From contig NZ_CP097462.1 of the NCBI RefSeq assembly GCF_023559245.1, forward strand, positions 2,538,001 through 2,602,000: a stretch of DNA of 64,000 bases, in the 5' to 3' direction. The notes under the pieces are model-generated. The model was not told the origin of the DNA. It was given only the letters and a program-made list of their open reading frames with translations, and did no database searches. The DNA comes from Sphingomonas sp. KRR8. Lineage in GTDB: Bacteria; Pseudomonadota; Alphaproteobacteria; Sphingomonadales; Sphingomonadaceae. Positions 58,201-64,000 of the stretch are shown piece by piece. Position numbers and translations under genes: made by a program. How positions within the stretch are numbered: position 1 is the first letter of the stretch; each line of letters begins with the position of its first letter.

Positions 58201-58761
58201 CCGGTCCGGGAACTGGGCGTAGGCGCGGCCGGTGCCAGTGAAGTCCGCATAGACCTCGATGCAGTATCCGACGTCTACAACCAGCAGGAACGGCGGCCAG
58301 CCATGCTCGACCGGGAGGGCCTTGGCGTAACGTTCGGCCTGACCCTTGGCCTGGAGCATGGCCTTGGCCCAGCCTGGCGTACCCCGGCGGGCGGTGCCGC
58401 GCTTCATGCGGGTCGAAGCGGTCTGACCGAAAAGGTCGAGGTCGTCCTCGCCGCGTTCGGCGGCCGCTCGGTCGGCCTCGCTTCCCTGCTTGGCCTCAAG
58501 GATGAAGCAATCTCGCTTGTAGCAGTCGATCCGGCCGAAGCTGGTCGAGCCGTCGCCATTATCTTGAAAGACCCGGCGCTCGAAGACGTAGTCGTTGTGC
58601 TGATCGTCGGTACGGCTGCCGAGCGGCGGCTCGACACCGAGGAGACCGCATAGCCCGCTGATGAAGCTCTGTGTGTTGGCGAGCTCAGACCCGCCCGTGT
58701 CCCGCCACGCCGCAATGAAACGCTCTACGCCACGCCCCTCGTCCATGCCGCCATAGAGCAT
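55267..58761 (-). CDS. MmeI-like type IIL/IIG restriction-modification enzyme
   Basis: The 1164-residue single chain has an N-terminal nuclease motif D79-x9-E89-A90-K91 (IDCYKRDCFILEAKQ), the same spacing as the D-x9-ExK motif of MmeI. The N6-adenine methyltransferase core has motif I at 431-440 (DPACGTGNFL) and motif IV NPPF at 596-599. A target-recognition part follows, ending in a helical C-terminal region (RTHCVWALATGARMG, SRCFDHFPFP). Such enzymes cut about 20 bp from an asymmetric site and methylate one strand. It is divergent from the 58827 gene across 65 bp that contain a perfect palindrome. It is island cargo for defence. Confidence 0.92.
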   Translation of the reverse strand: MLYGGMDEGRGVERFIAAWRDTGGSELANTQSFISGLCGLLGVEPPLGSRTDDQHNDYVFERRVFQDNGDGSTSFGRIDCYKRDCFILEAKQGSEADRAAAERGEDDLDLFGQTASTRMKRGTARRGTPGWAKAMLQAKGQAERYAKALPVEHGWPPFLLVVDVGYCIEVYADFTGTGRAYAQFPDRARYRIMLEDLADEEVRDRLRAIWTDPKSLDPAARAARVTRDIADLLATVARRIEKRGFNAEATSGFLMRVLFTMFAEDSGLIPEGSFTNLLKNQRAHPEHLQQQLTALWTAMDAGDFSPALGVPLKKFNGYLFKDRTAIPLDTEELDVLIKAAEHTWTDVEPAIFGTLLERALNPKERAKLGAHYTPRAYVERLIGPTIMEPLRADWDGVRGATAPLIEEGKVDEARTFVQAFHSKLAQTKVLDPACGTGNFLYVAMARMKELEGEVLDLLVELGDDQYVAEITGHTITPENFLGIEINPRAAAIAQLVLWIGYLQWHFRVNGHDRPPPEPILRDIRTIENRDALIAWDERVLERDDYGQPVTRWDGETMKVNPVTGRDVPDETARVEVYRFLNSRPAVWPQADFIVGNPPFIGAKYLRDRLGEGYFDALFRTTSVPESADFVMHWWDKAATAVRLHGARRFGFVTTNSITQIFSRRVIAKQLDARDRLSLVFAIPNHPWIDEKDGAAVRIAMSVGHLGKRSGALLSVVDETRAPNEILFSKRFGEIGSDLRVGANVTSAVTLRANESLCSPGVKLHGDGFILRAEEAARLQPVEPAIAHIRTGPALGNGFIFEYRHGRDLTSRPRGVKVIDLFGLSEADAREACPAVYQHVLATVKPHRDQNNRSSYRENWWLYGERRPELRRALSKLKRYIATPVTAKHRFFQFLECNILPDDALIVVASEDALVLGALSSRTHCVWALATGARMGVGDDPRYNKSRCFDHFPFPADVPETLKDRIRTEAEALDALRKRVLAENEDLTLTKLYNVLEALREGKAIDAKERDIHDRGLVTLIRQHHDAIDVLVAEAYGWPADLPDEEILTRLVALNKERAAEEARGLVRWLRPEYQAPDYQAPVAGTLDLGEASAALPDSVIPWPGTLPEQVRAVQSIVASSPTPLAPQDVARAFKGKRAATVRPVLDALASVGMARRLGNGRYAA

Positions 58762-58798
58762 GGACGCCCGCCGGAGCGCAACGAGAGAGGGAGGGGCG

Positions 58799-58818
58799 CC
58801 TTGGTGATCACACCAAGG
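58799..58818. promoter_or_regulatory. 20-bp palindrome between the restriction enzyme and the 58827 gene
   Basis: Perfect 8-bp arms CCTTGGTG and CACCAAGG flank ATCA. The right arm overlaps the Shine-Dalgarno site of the 58827 gene (AAGGAG at 58815-58820). Either a dimeric regulator binds it, or the transcript folds to hide the ribosome site. Only 65 bp separate the two start codons. Confidence 0.65.
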
Positions 58819-58826
58819 AGAATGAA

Positions 58827-59177
58827 ATGTCTGAAGAGCAGCCCGAAGACGAGTATCGCTTCGGCTTCACGAAGGAACAGTTCCTTGCCGAACTCAGGGC
58901 TCACGAAGGTCTGATCAGGGATGGTGGCTACGTTCCCACCCGCCGCGAAGTGGCCACTTGGCCGCCAGCCCGGCTCAACTGGCATCTGCTCGGCAGGTGG
59001 TGGGAGAGCCCGTCCAGCCTGATCCCGAACGATGCCCAAGTCGCCGAGTGCGTCGCCGTCCTGCAGGTGCGACCCGACGGCGCGAGTGAGAAGATCCAGC
59101 AGATTATCGCGCGAGCGCCGCCCTTCTTTGGAGGGCGTGAAGGTGGAAGGCAGCCGCGCGGAGGACGGCTCCAATGA
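58827..59177 (+). CDS. Unknown 116-residue protein divergent from the restriction enzyme
   Basis: I do not recognise a family. The protein starts MSEEQPEDEYRFGFTKEQFLAEL and is soluble. LRAHEGLIRDGGYVPTRREVATWPPARLNWHLLGRWWESPSSLIPNDAQVAECVAVLQ looks helical and could include a DNA- or protein-binding unit. AAGGAG is 6 nt before the ATG. The C-terminal tail (FFGGREGGRQPRGGRLQ) is basic. It may be a controller or a second component of the restriction system; that is inference from position only. Confidence 0.55.
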   Translation: MSEEQPEDEYRFGFTKEQFLAELRAHEGLIRDGGYVPTRREVATWPPARLNWHLLGRWWESPSSLIPNDAQVAECVAVLQVRPDGASEKIQQIIARAPPFFGGREGGRQPRGGRLQ

Positions 59178-59263
59178 GAGTGAAGGGGAGAGTGATTGAA
59201 CCCGAAAAGATGAAAACTCGAAGGTTCGATCGAAGTCACCAACGCTCAAGAGAGACTGAATAC

Positions 59264-59800
59264 ATGAAGACTGCACCCGTCCCCCACCCCGGCATTGAGC
59301 TGGACCCCATCCCCGAGCCCCCAGTACAAATCCGCCGCCTGATGCTGGCCATGGGGACCATCCTCGATGGCTTCATCGACCAGGAGCCCCAGCATTGGCA
59401 TCCGGCTCTTTTGCACTCCATGGTGGTGCCTGGGGCCGATATCGTCCTTGCCGGCACCCGCTGCTGCCGTCCGCTCATCACCCGCGAAGTTGGCAACATC
59501 GCCCAAGCGGTGGATCGCGACGCCATCATCGTCCGGGCCGCCGACGAGGCTAAGCACGCGACCTTTGACGTCCTGCTGCGTCATGTCGAGCGGCCGTTCC
59601 TGGGCTATCGCCTTTGGATGCGGCAGCCGCTCGGCAGCGCCTGGCTGGTGCCAACCGGCGGTGAGCGCACCTTCATCCGTCTCGATGGACTTGGCCTCGA
59701 GCTTTGGTCCGAAGCACCGTTCGAGGATGAGATCGACGCCTATCGCGGCTTGAAGGCGGGTGCAGAGTATCTCTCGATCGCCGTGCAGGGGTGGTTCTGA
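59264..59800 (+). CDS. Unknown protein upstream of the HUH-like gene
   Basis: The 178-residue protein MKTAPVPHPGIELDPIPEPPVQIRRLMLAMGTILDG... has no family I can name. It has conserved-looking Cys-Cys (AGTRCCRPLITRE) and an overall alpha/beta pattern without membrane segments. The TGA overlaps the ATG of the next gene, so the two are translationally coupled. The frame is open 90 bp upstream, but the ATG at 59264 is the first start with a purine-rich site. Confidence 0.5.
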   Translation: MKTAPVPHPGIELDPIPEPPVQIRRLMLAMGTILDGFIDQEPQHWHPALLHSMVVPGADIVLAGTRCCRPLITREVGNIAQAVDRDAIIVRAADEAKHATFDVLLRHVERPFLGYRLWMRQPLGSAWLVPTGGERTFIRLDGLGLELWSEAPFEDEIDAYRGLKAGAEYLSIAVQGWF

Positions 59801-60411
59801 TGCCCGGCAAGAGGAAGTCGTCGGCGCTGGAGAGCGCCTCAGTCGCGGCTTTGATCACGCGGCCGCTCAAGGCCTTCTACCACAACCAGCCGGATGATCC
59901 GGTCTCCACGGCCAGGTTCTACTGGTCGAAGGGTGAAGGTTCTCGCGAGAGCATCGTTCCCCACTTCGAGGCCAAGTGTCGGCCCGGAAATAAAGGGACC
60001 GAAGAAGACAAAGCGGCAGCGGTGGAGGTGCTGTTGCGCGGCGACGTGCCGCAGGACTACGCCGACCCACTGTTCTTGGCTGAGAGCTACATGTCGAAGC
60101 TCCCGGCGGACGAGAATGCGGCCTTCGCGCAGATCACGCTGCAGTTCCCGGAGGCAACGAACCTGCATGCCCCTTGGCATCAGGCCCGGTCCTGGATGCG
60201 GGAGCACTTCGTCGAACGTGTCGGCGTCCCGGTCCTGGCCGTCCTGCATGCTCCATTCTTGATGGGGAGCGATAACTCGGTGCACGTCCACGGACTGGTG
60301 CTGATGAAGCGGACGACATGCTTCGGGTGGTTCGGCGTTCACCGGGACCTGGCGAGTGACGCTGGGCTGGCTGCTGCGGAAGCGAGTTGGCGCGACTGGG
60401 TCAGCAAGTAA
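59800..60411 (+). CDS. Unknown protein with an HUH relaxase-like signature (MobA/MobL-like)
   Basis: The 203-residue protein has no named family in my view, but residues 101-170 resemble the core of MobA/MobL relaxases: AAFAQITLQFPEATN (strand of the fold), a helix ending HFVERVG, then VPVLAVLHAPFLMGSDNSVHVHGLVLMKR, where His 150 and the HVH pair (162, 164) match the metal-binding DN-x-H-x-H motif. It lacks the helicase or primase part and is truncated compared with full relaxases. Its ATG is coupled by TGATG to the upstream gene. Function could be replication, transposition or end processing. Confidence 0.55.
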   Translation: MPGKRKSSALESASVAALITRPLKAFYHNQPDDPVSTARFYWSKGEGSRESIVPHFEAKCRPGNKGTEEDKAAAVEVLLRGDVPQDYADPLFLAESYMSKLPADENAAFAQITLQFPEATNLHAPWHQARSWMREHFVERVGVPVLAVLHAPFLMGSDNSVHVHGLVLMKRTTCFGWFGVHRDLASDAGLAAAEASWRDWVSK

Positions 60412-60708
60412 GCTCAGATGGTGGGGTCGGCACCTCGGTTGTCGGCTCCACTAGCTTAGACGACCGCTATGCGCCCTTCGCCGTCGATTGAGGGTCGGCC
60501 AGCCTAACCAAGCATCGGCCACGCGTTCATCGCTTCCGAAAGCAGCCGTTCGTTCAGGCGCTCCAACTTCGGTCATTCGTTCAGCGTTGGCGCGAATGTC
60601 TGCTTTGCGCCCTTCTCGGACGAGAGAGCCGGTTTGCGCACGCCCCGCAAGCGGACGTTCGTTCAGCCAGTCATTGCGCAGAAGCACAGCTTGGCGCACC
60701 TTGGCGGC
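60412..60708. repeat. Cluster of degenerate sphingomonad palindromic repeats
   Basis: This 297-bp gap contains several diverged copies of the repeat found intact further right. One is on the minus strand at about 60529-60556 (GAACGAACGGCTGCTTTCGG when reversed). Others read GAATGTCTGCTTTGCGCCC at about 60594-60612 and GCAAGCGGACGTTCGTTCAG at about 60647-60666. No gene is apparent. The promoter of the 60709 gene should be here. Confidence 0.6.
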
Positions 60709-61104
60709 ATGAACTGGACTCTGCGGCGCATCGTTGGTCCGTTAGCATTAGGCACGGTCCTCGGCACTGTTGCTCTGCTTGTCTGGACCATGTGGGGAAG
60801 AGACGTAGGCGGTGATTTCAGACTCGACGGGCTGGCCGTCTTGGTTCTTTTCGTTTTTCCATTTCAGATCGTCGGATTGGCGCTTCTGCTACCTGTCGCC
60901 CTTCTCCTCTGTGACATGGCGCTGCCTCGACCGCTTTATGGAGTGCTTCTGCCGATGGTGGGCGCGCTGCTTGGGGTAGCGGTTGTCCTTCCGATAGTTG
61001 ACCGCGCACCTCTTCTGGACTCCGCGCTTCCTGCGGCATGCGGGGCAATGTCGTCCATCGCATGGTTAGCCTTCAATCGGGATGCGATTAGGCGGAAAGC
61101 CTAA
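60709..61104 (+). CDS. Small four-helix membrane protein
   Basis: The 131-residue protein has four hydrophobic segments (GPLALGTVLGTVALLVWTMWG; LAVLVLFVFPFQIVGLALLLPVALLLC; LYGVLLPMVGALLGVAVVLPIV; LPAACGAMSSIAWLAF). The ATG at 60709 is the first good start; the frame upstream passes through the repeat cluster. No family is recognised. Its last codons reach into the intact palindromic repeat at 61103. It is cargo of unknown role. Confidence 0.55.
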   Translation: MNWTLRRIVGPLALGTVLGTVALLVWTMWGRDVGGDFRLDGLAVLVLFVFPFQIVGLALLLPVALLLCDMALPRPLYGVLLPMVGALLGVAVVLPIVDRAPLLDSALPAACGAMSSIAWLAFNRDAIRRKA

Positions 61105-61132
61105 CGTCCGCTTTCCACCCATTGCGGACATT
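61103..61132. repeat. Palindromic repeat copy 1
   Basis: Thirty bases with arms AACGTCCGC and GCGGACATT around TTTCCACCCATT. It is one of three near-identical copies in 0.7 kb. Readthrough translation gives NVRFPPIADI, which is why artefactual proteins in this group share that peptide. Confidence 0.9.
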
Positions 61133-61174
61133 CGAGCCTTGCTGCAAACCCGCACCTCTTGTGAGGGCAAATGG

Positions 61175-61444
61175 GTGCTAAGCACAATCTGGAGCTTCGT
61201 TTGGGGCATCGTTGAAGGCTTACTGCTCGCCGGGCTGGGAGCGGCGGGCATACTTCTCGGTGTCAGTGCTCTTAGGGACATCAGGACTGGCAAGACGTTG
61301 TCCCTCAACAGGATGTCGACACGCGTGATCGAACGTGCTGCCAACCCGACGGCCTTCTGGTTTACGATCGCTGCCTGTCTGGTATGGGGCGTGCTCGGAG
61401 CGTTCTTCATGGCATTTACGATCATGTTGTTGGTCGGAGTTTGA
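61175..61444 (+). CDS. Small two-helix membrane protein
   Basis: The 89-residue protein starts at a GTG: (V)LSTIWSFVWGIVEGLLLAGLGAAGILLGVSAL, then a cytoplasmic loop, then ANPTAFWFTIAACLVWGVLGAFFMAFTIMLLVGV, so two membrane hairpins. A longer version beginning at 61082 would be translated through the palindromic repeat, so the GTG is preferred. No family recognised. Low-confidence gene. Confidence 0.45.
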   Translation: MLSTIWSFVWGIVEGLLLAGLGAAGILLGVSALRDIRTGKTLSLNRMSTRVIERAANPTAFWFTIAACLVWGVLGAFFMAFTIMLLVGV

Positions 61445-61454
61445 AGCTGACGCG

Positions 61455-61484
61455 AATGTCCGCTTTCCACCCGTTGCGGACATT
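61455..61484. repeat. Palindromic repeat copy 2
   Basis: Arms AATGTCCGC and GCGGACATT are perfect 9-bp complements around TTTCCACCCGTT. It lies between two short membrane-protein genes. Confidence 0.92.
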
Positions 61485-61764
61485 ACCGCCGGATGCGCAG
61501 CACACGACTTGCTAGCTTGCCTAACAGCGCTCCGATGATGGCGCCGAGAGCTGCCCACCAGGCTGTCACGACGAGCATAGCGACCCAGACGACTGGGTTC
61601 GAAGGCGCGGGTAGACCCATGAAAAGGCCAACGCCAATGAGCATTGAGAAGGCGAAGGGCCAGATCAGTCGTGGTCGTGACCCGCCCGCTGCATCAGCCC
61701 AAATCAAGGTCGTGAAAGTGACAAGGGCGCTGAAGGGCAAGAGCAAAATAATGGAGACATCCAC
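61483..61764 (-). CDS. Small three-helix membrane protein
   Basis: The 93-residue protein has hydrophobic stretches VSIILLLPFSALVTFTTLIWA, LIWPFAFSMLIGVGLFMGLP and VVWVAMLVVTAWWAALGAIIGALLGKLA, and ends with a basic tail. No family recognised. It sits between palindromic repeats, opposite in direction to its neighbours, with its stop touching copy 2. Confidence 0.5.
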   Translation of the reverse strand: MDVSIILLLPFSALVTFTTLIWADAAGGSRPRLIWPFAFSMLIGVGLFMGLPAPSNPVVWVAMLVVTAWWAALGAIIGALLGKLASRVLRIRR

Positions 61765-61784
61765 GCCAAAACCTTAGTTCGGTG

Positions 61785-61814
61785 AGTGTCCGCTTTCCAC
61801 CCAAAGCGGACATT
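61785..61814. repeat. Palindromic repeat copy 3
   Basis: Arms AGTGTCCGC and GCGGACATT flank TTTCCACCCAAA, matching copies 1 and 2 with two arm or loop changes. Confidence 0.9.
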
Positions 61815-62197
61815 CAGTCCAATCGGTCTTAGACGGCCACAAGTGGTGGAAAGCCGTACGGCTGCTTGAGGGTGAGCGCAGGCGTATAGCCGACACTCGT
61901 TCGTGTGCGGCTGGGAGCTAGCTTGCAGCCATGACGGGGCTTCGACAACATCTGAGATTCACCAAACCATGGCTTAGGTGGGGGTTAGAAGCGCGGCTGG
62001 CACTCACAGCCAGTGAAAACACCTAAAGCTTGACCGAAGTCAGACCTCCGCCGATGAAGGCTAAATGCGAGCGCACGCCATTGCCTCCTTTCTTCGTCGC
62101 TCGAGAGCGGCCGTTGCTTTCGCGCGCCCAAACAACGCGCCAGAACCCCCTATCGGAGCTGTGCCCTAGTCGAACCTGACGTTCCGACCATCGCCAC
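61815..62197. other. Intergenic region upstream of hen1
   Basis: About 380 bp separate the last palindromic repeat from the hairpin ahead of hen1. I see no gene, tRNA or further repeat. The hen1-pnkp promoter should lie near its right end or after the terminator. Confidence 0.5.
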
Positions 62198-62227
62198 AGC
62201 CCTTCCGCTTCCCGGGAGGGCTTTTTT
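62198..62227 (+). terminator. Intrinsic terminator-like hairpin just upstream of hen1
   Basis: A 9-bp stem AGCCCTTCC/GGGAGGGCT (one T-G pair) is followed by six T residues at 62222-62227, only 17 bp before the hen1 ATG. It could end an upstream transcript or act as an attenuator on hen1. Confidence 0.75.
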
Positions 62228-62243
62228 GTAAGTGAGTTTCCGT

Positions 62244-63650
62244 ATGCTGCTGACCATTTCGACGACGCATCAGCCAGCGACCGACTTGGGCTTCCTGTTG
62301 ATGAAGCATCCGGACAACGTGCATTCGGTGGAGCTGTCGTTCGGTCGCGCGACCCTGTTCTACCCCGAGGCGAAGGAGGAACGCTGCACGGCTGCGATCA
62401 CCTTGGAGGTCGATACGGTCGAGCTGGTGCGCGGCAAGGCAAAGATCGAGGATCAGTATGTCAGCGACCGGCCCTATGTAGCTTCCTCCCTGCTGTCGGT
62501 CGCGCTTGGGCGGCTTCTCAATACGGCAATGGGTGGCCGCTCCAAGCACCGACAGGAGCTGGCCGAGGTCGCAATCTCCCTGGAGATCGAACTCACACCC
62601 TTGCCGGCTCGAGGAGCCGCCGATCTGCTCGCCCGCTTGTTCGAGCCGCTTGGCTATTCCGTCCAATTGTCGGCCATCCCGCTCGATCCGGCACACCCGG
62701 AATGGGGTGACAGCCCCTACGTCCAGCTGAAGCTGGCCGGCAAGCAACGGTTGGCGGCGCTGCTCACCCATATGTTCGTGCTCATTCCCGTGCTCGACAA
62801 TTCAAAGCATTACTATGTGGGCGAAGACGAGGTGCAGAAGCTGCTCCGCAAGGGCGAAGGGTGGCTTGAGACGCACCCGGAGCGGGAGTTGATCGTCCGC
62901 CGCTACCTCCGGGGCCTGCAGTCGCTGGTGCGGCAGGCGCGGACCCAGCTGGACGAGCGCGTTGAGGCCGAGGAGGCGGAGGAGCATTCGTCGCGCGATG
63001 CGCAAGAGGAAGCGATCGAGAAGCCGATCCGGCTGAACGACCAGCGCATGACCTATGTGTCGGAGCTGATCCGCGAAAGCGGCGTCCATAGCATCCTCGA
63101 CCTTGGCTGCGGCGAGGGCCGGCTGCTGCGCGAGCTGATCAAGATCCCCGGCCTCAGGAAGATCACTGGCGTCGAAGTCGCGCCGAGAGTGCTGGCGGCC
63201 GCCGGCGATCGCCTGAAGCTGGACCATATGCCCGACATGAAGCGGCAGCGAATCCAGCTTCTGCAGGGATCTCTGGTCTACCGCGACGACCGGCTCACTG
63301 GCTTCGACGCAGCGGCAGTGATTGAGGTCATCGAGCACATGGACCCGGAGCGGCTTCCGGCGTTCGAGGCGGCGCTGTTCGGCCATGCACGGCCGGGAAT
63401 GGCCGTTATCACCACGCCCAACCGCGAGTATAACGCCCTGTTCGAAGGCATGCAGCCGGAGGCCATGCGCCATCCCGATCACCGCTTCGAGTGGACCCGC
63501 GCCGAGTTCCGCCACTGGGCCGAGAGCGTCGCTCAGGCACATGGCTATGGCGTGCGTTTCGAAGGTATCGGTAGCGAGGACGCCGCTCACGGGCACCCGA
63601 CGCAGGTCGCCATCTTCACGCGAGCCGAGGATGTGAGGGCTGCGGCATGA
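62244..63650 (+). CDS. hen1: Bacterial Hen1, RNA 3'-terminal ribose 2'-O-methyltransferase
   Basis: The 468-residue protein has the bacterial Hen1 N-terminal domain (MLLTISTTHQPATDLGFLLMKHPDNVHSVELSFG start region; RPYVASSLLSVALGRLLNTAMGG near 78-99) and a C-terminal methyltransferase with the SAM motif DLGCGEG at 286-292 and the metal-binding ExxEH at 361-365 (VIEVIEH), plus His near 410-413. In the known system it methylates the 2'-OH at the 3' end of cut RNA before Pnkp ligation, so the repaired RNA resists recutting. The ATG overlaps nothing; its TGA overlaps the pnkp ATG. Confidence 0.95.
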   Translation: MLLTISTTHQPATDLGFLLMKHPDNVHSVELSFGRATLFYPEAKEERCTAAITLEVDTVELVRGKAKIEDQYVSDRPYVASSLLSVALGRLLNTAMGGRSKHRQELAEVAISLEIELTPLPARGAADLLARLFEPLGYSVQLSAIPLDPAHPEWGDSPYVQLKLAGKQRLAALLTHMFVLIPVLDNSKHYYVGEDEVQKLLRKGEGWLETHPERELIVRRYLRGLQSLVRQARTQLDERVEAEEAEEHSSRDAQEEAIEKPIRLNDQRMTYVSELIRESGVHSILDLGCGEGRLLRELIKIPGLRKITGVEVAPRVLAAAGDRLKLDHMPDMKRQRIQLLQGSLVYRDDRLTGFDAAAVIEVIEHMDPERLPAFEAALFGHARPGMAVITTPNREYNALFEGMQPEAMRHPDHRFEWTRAEFRHWAESVAQAHGYGVRFEGIGSEDAAHGHPTQVAIFTRAEDVRAAA

Positions 63651-64000
63651 AGATCGAGATTCCCGAGTTCGCCCTCGTCCTGCTGGTCGGAGCATCCGGC
63701 ACCGGCAAGTCCAGCTTCGCCGCCAAGCACTTCCTTCCGACAGAGGTGATCTCTTCGGACCGGATGCGCGGGTGGGTTGCGGACGATGAGACGGACCAAG
63801 CCGCCACCAGCGATGCGTTCGACGTCCTGCACTATCTCGTCGAGAAGCGCCTGAAAGGTCGCCGCTTCACCGTCATCGACGCCACCAACGTTCAGCCCGA
63901 AGCGCGCAAAGGACTGATTGCGCTAGCCCGCAAATGGCATGCCTTGGCGGTGGCGATCGTCTTCGACCTACCTGAGGACATCGCCGTCGGCCGAAATGCG
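63647..64000 (+). CDS. pnkp: Pnkp polynucleotide kinase-phosphatase-ligase, N-terminal part
   Basis: Only 118 residues are in the window; the gene continues past the right edge. The kinase domain is clear: P-loop GASGTGKS at 15-22, SSDRMR at 36-41 and DATN at 78-81, as in bacterial Pnkp, whose kinase, metallophosphatase and ligase domains heal and seal broken RNA. The ATG overlaps the hen1 TGA (ATGA), the conserved hen1-pnkp arrangement. Confidence 0.93.
   Translation, partial: MKIEIPEFALVLLVGASGTGKSSFAAKHFLPTEVISSDRMRGWVADDETDQAATSDAFDVLHYLVEKRLKGRRFTVIDATNVQPEARKGLIALARKWHALAVAIVFDLPEDIAVGRNA

Noticed and set aside
61066..61558. Leftward frames with MSAMGGKRT-type starts
   Set aside because: They are translations of the palindromic repeats, a known source of false proteins in this group.

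Overview
The window reads as a chromosomal segment of a GC-rich alphaproteobacterium, almost certainly a sphingomonad (Sphingomonas or a close relative). The evidence is the gene set (TIGR02300/FYDLN protein beside cmk, ATP-synthase zeta inhibitor, BolA and monothiol glutaredoxin as neighbours, PilZ, HspQ, OxyR/KatG, a large TonB receptor) and short palindromic repeats whose readthrough translation gives the NVRFPPIADI-type peptides common in this group. No rRNA is present. There are three tRNA genes: Ala(GGC), Leu(TAA) and Ser(CGA).

From 1 to about 47 kb the content is mostly ordinary core genome. 1-2.4 kb holds a TPP enzyme fragment, cmk, TIGR02300, tRNA-Ala and an exported esterase. 2.5-9.9 kb holds an overlapping operon of an SMP-30 lactonase-like protein, a catalase-like heme protein, an unknown protein and a DyP-type peroxidase, facing a large adenylate cyclase/AAA/TPR regulator. 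10.2-25.6 kb holds a Flp pilin, a class A PBP, an orphan solute-binding lipoprotein, NadA, an MBL-fold hydrolase, a GT4 glycosyltransferase, the Grx4/BolA/zeta-inhibitor group, two GSTs and a 3-oxoacid CoA-transferase. 25.6-30.3 kb holds an HdeD-like protein, a frameshifted PAS/HWE histidine kinase, a succinate-semialdehyde dehydrogenase and PilZ. 30.7-35.3 kb holds rpsA-ihfB, tRNA-Leu, an MFS transporter and pgsA. 35.6-39.5 kb is an oxidative-stress cluster (katG, oxyR, ahpC-like). 39.4-46.8 kb holds a TetR/metal-dependent hydrolase pair, GNAT, rplU-rpmA, a TonB receptor, HspQ and an SDR.

At 46.9 kb the sequence enters a mobile island inserted at tRNA-Ser(CGA). It starts with a P4-type tyrosine integrase, followed by a leftward operon (small protein, ParA-like ATPase, unknown protein, AlpA-like regulator). 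Next is a 1.36-kb non-coding control region carrying six helically phased 10-bp repeats, inverted repeats and an array of 34-bp direct repeats. A rightward mobilisation operon follows (ribbon-helix-helix protein and LPD7-type relaxase). The cargo is an MmeI-like single-chain restriction-modification enzyme, three unknown genes (one with an HUH relaxase-like signature), small membrane proteins separated by palindromic repeats, and Hen1-Pnkp, the bacterial RNA end-healing system. The window ends inside Pnkp, and no right-hand att copy was seen.

The most notable material is in the island: the phased repeats beside the ParA-like operon (a candidate partition or transfer centre), the 34-bp array beside the relaxase (candidate oriT or iterons), the palindrome over the Shine-Dalgarno site of the gene divergent from the restriction enzyme, and the pairing of DNA restriction with RNA repair on one mobilisable element.
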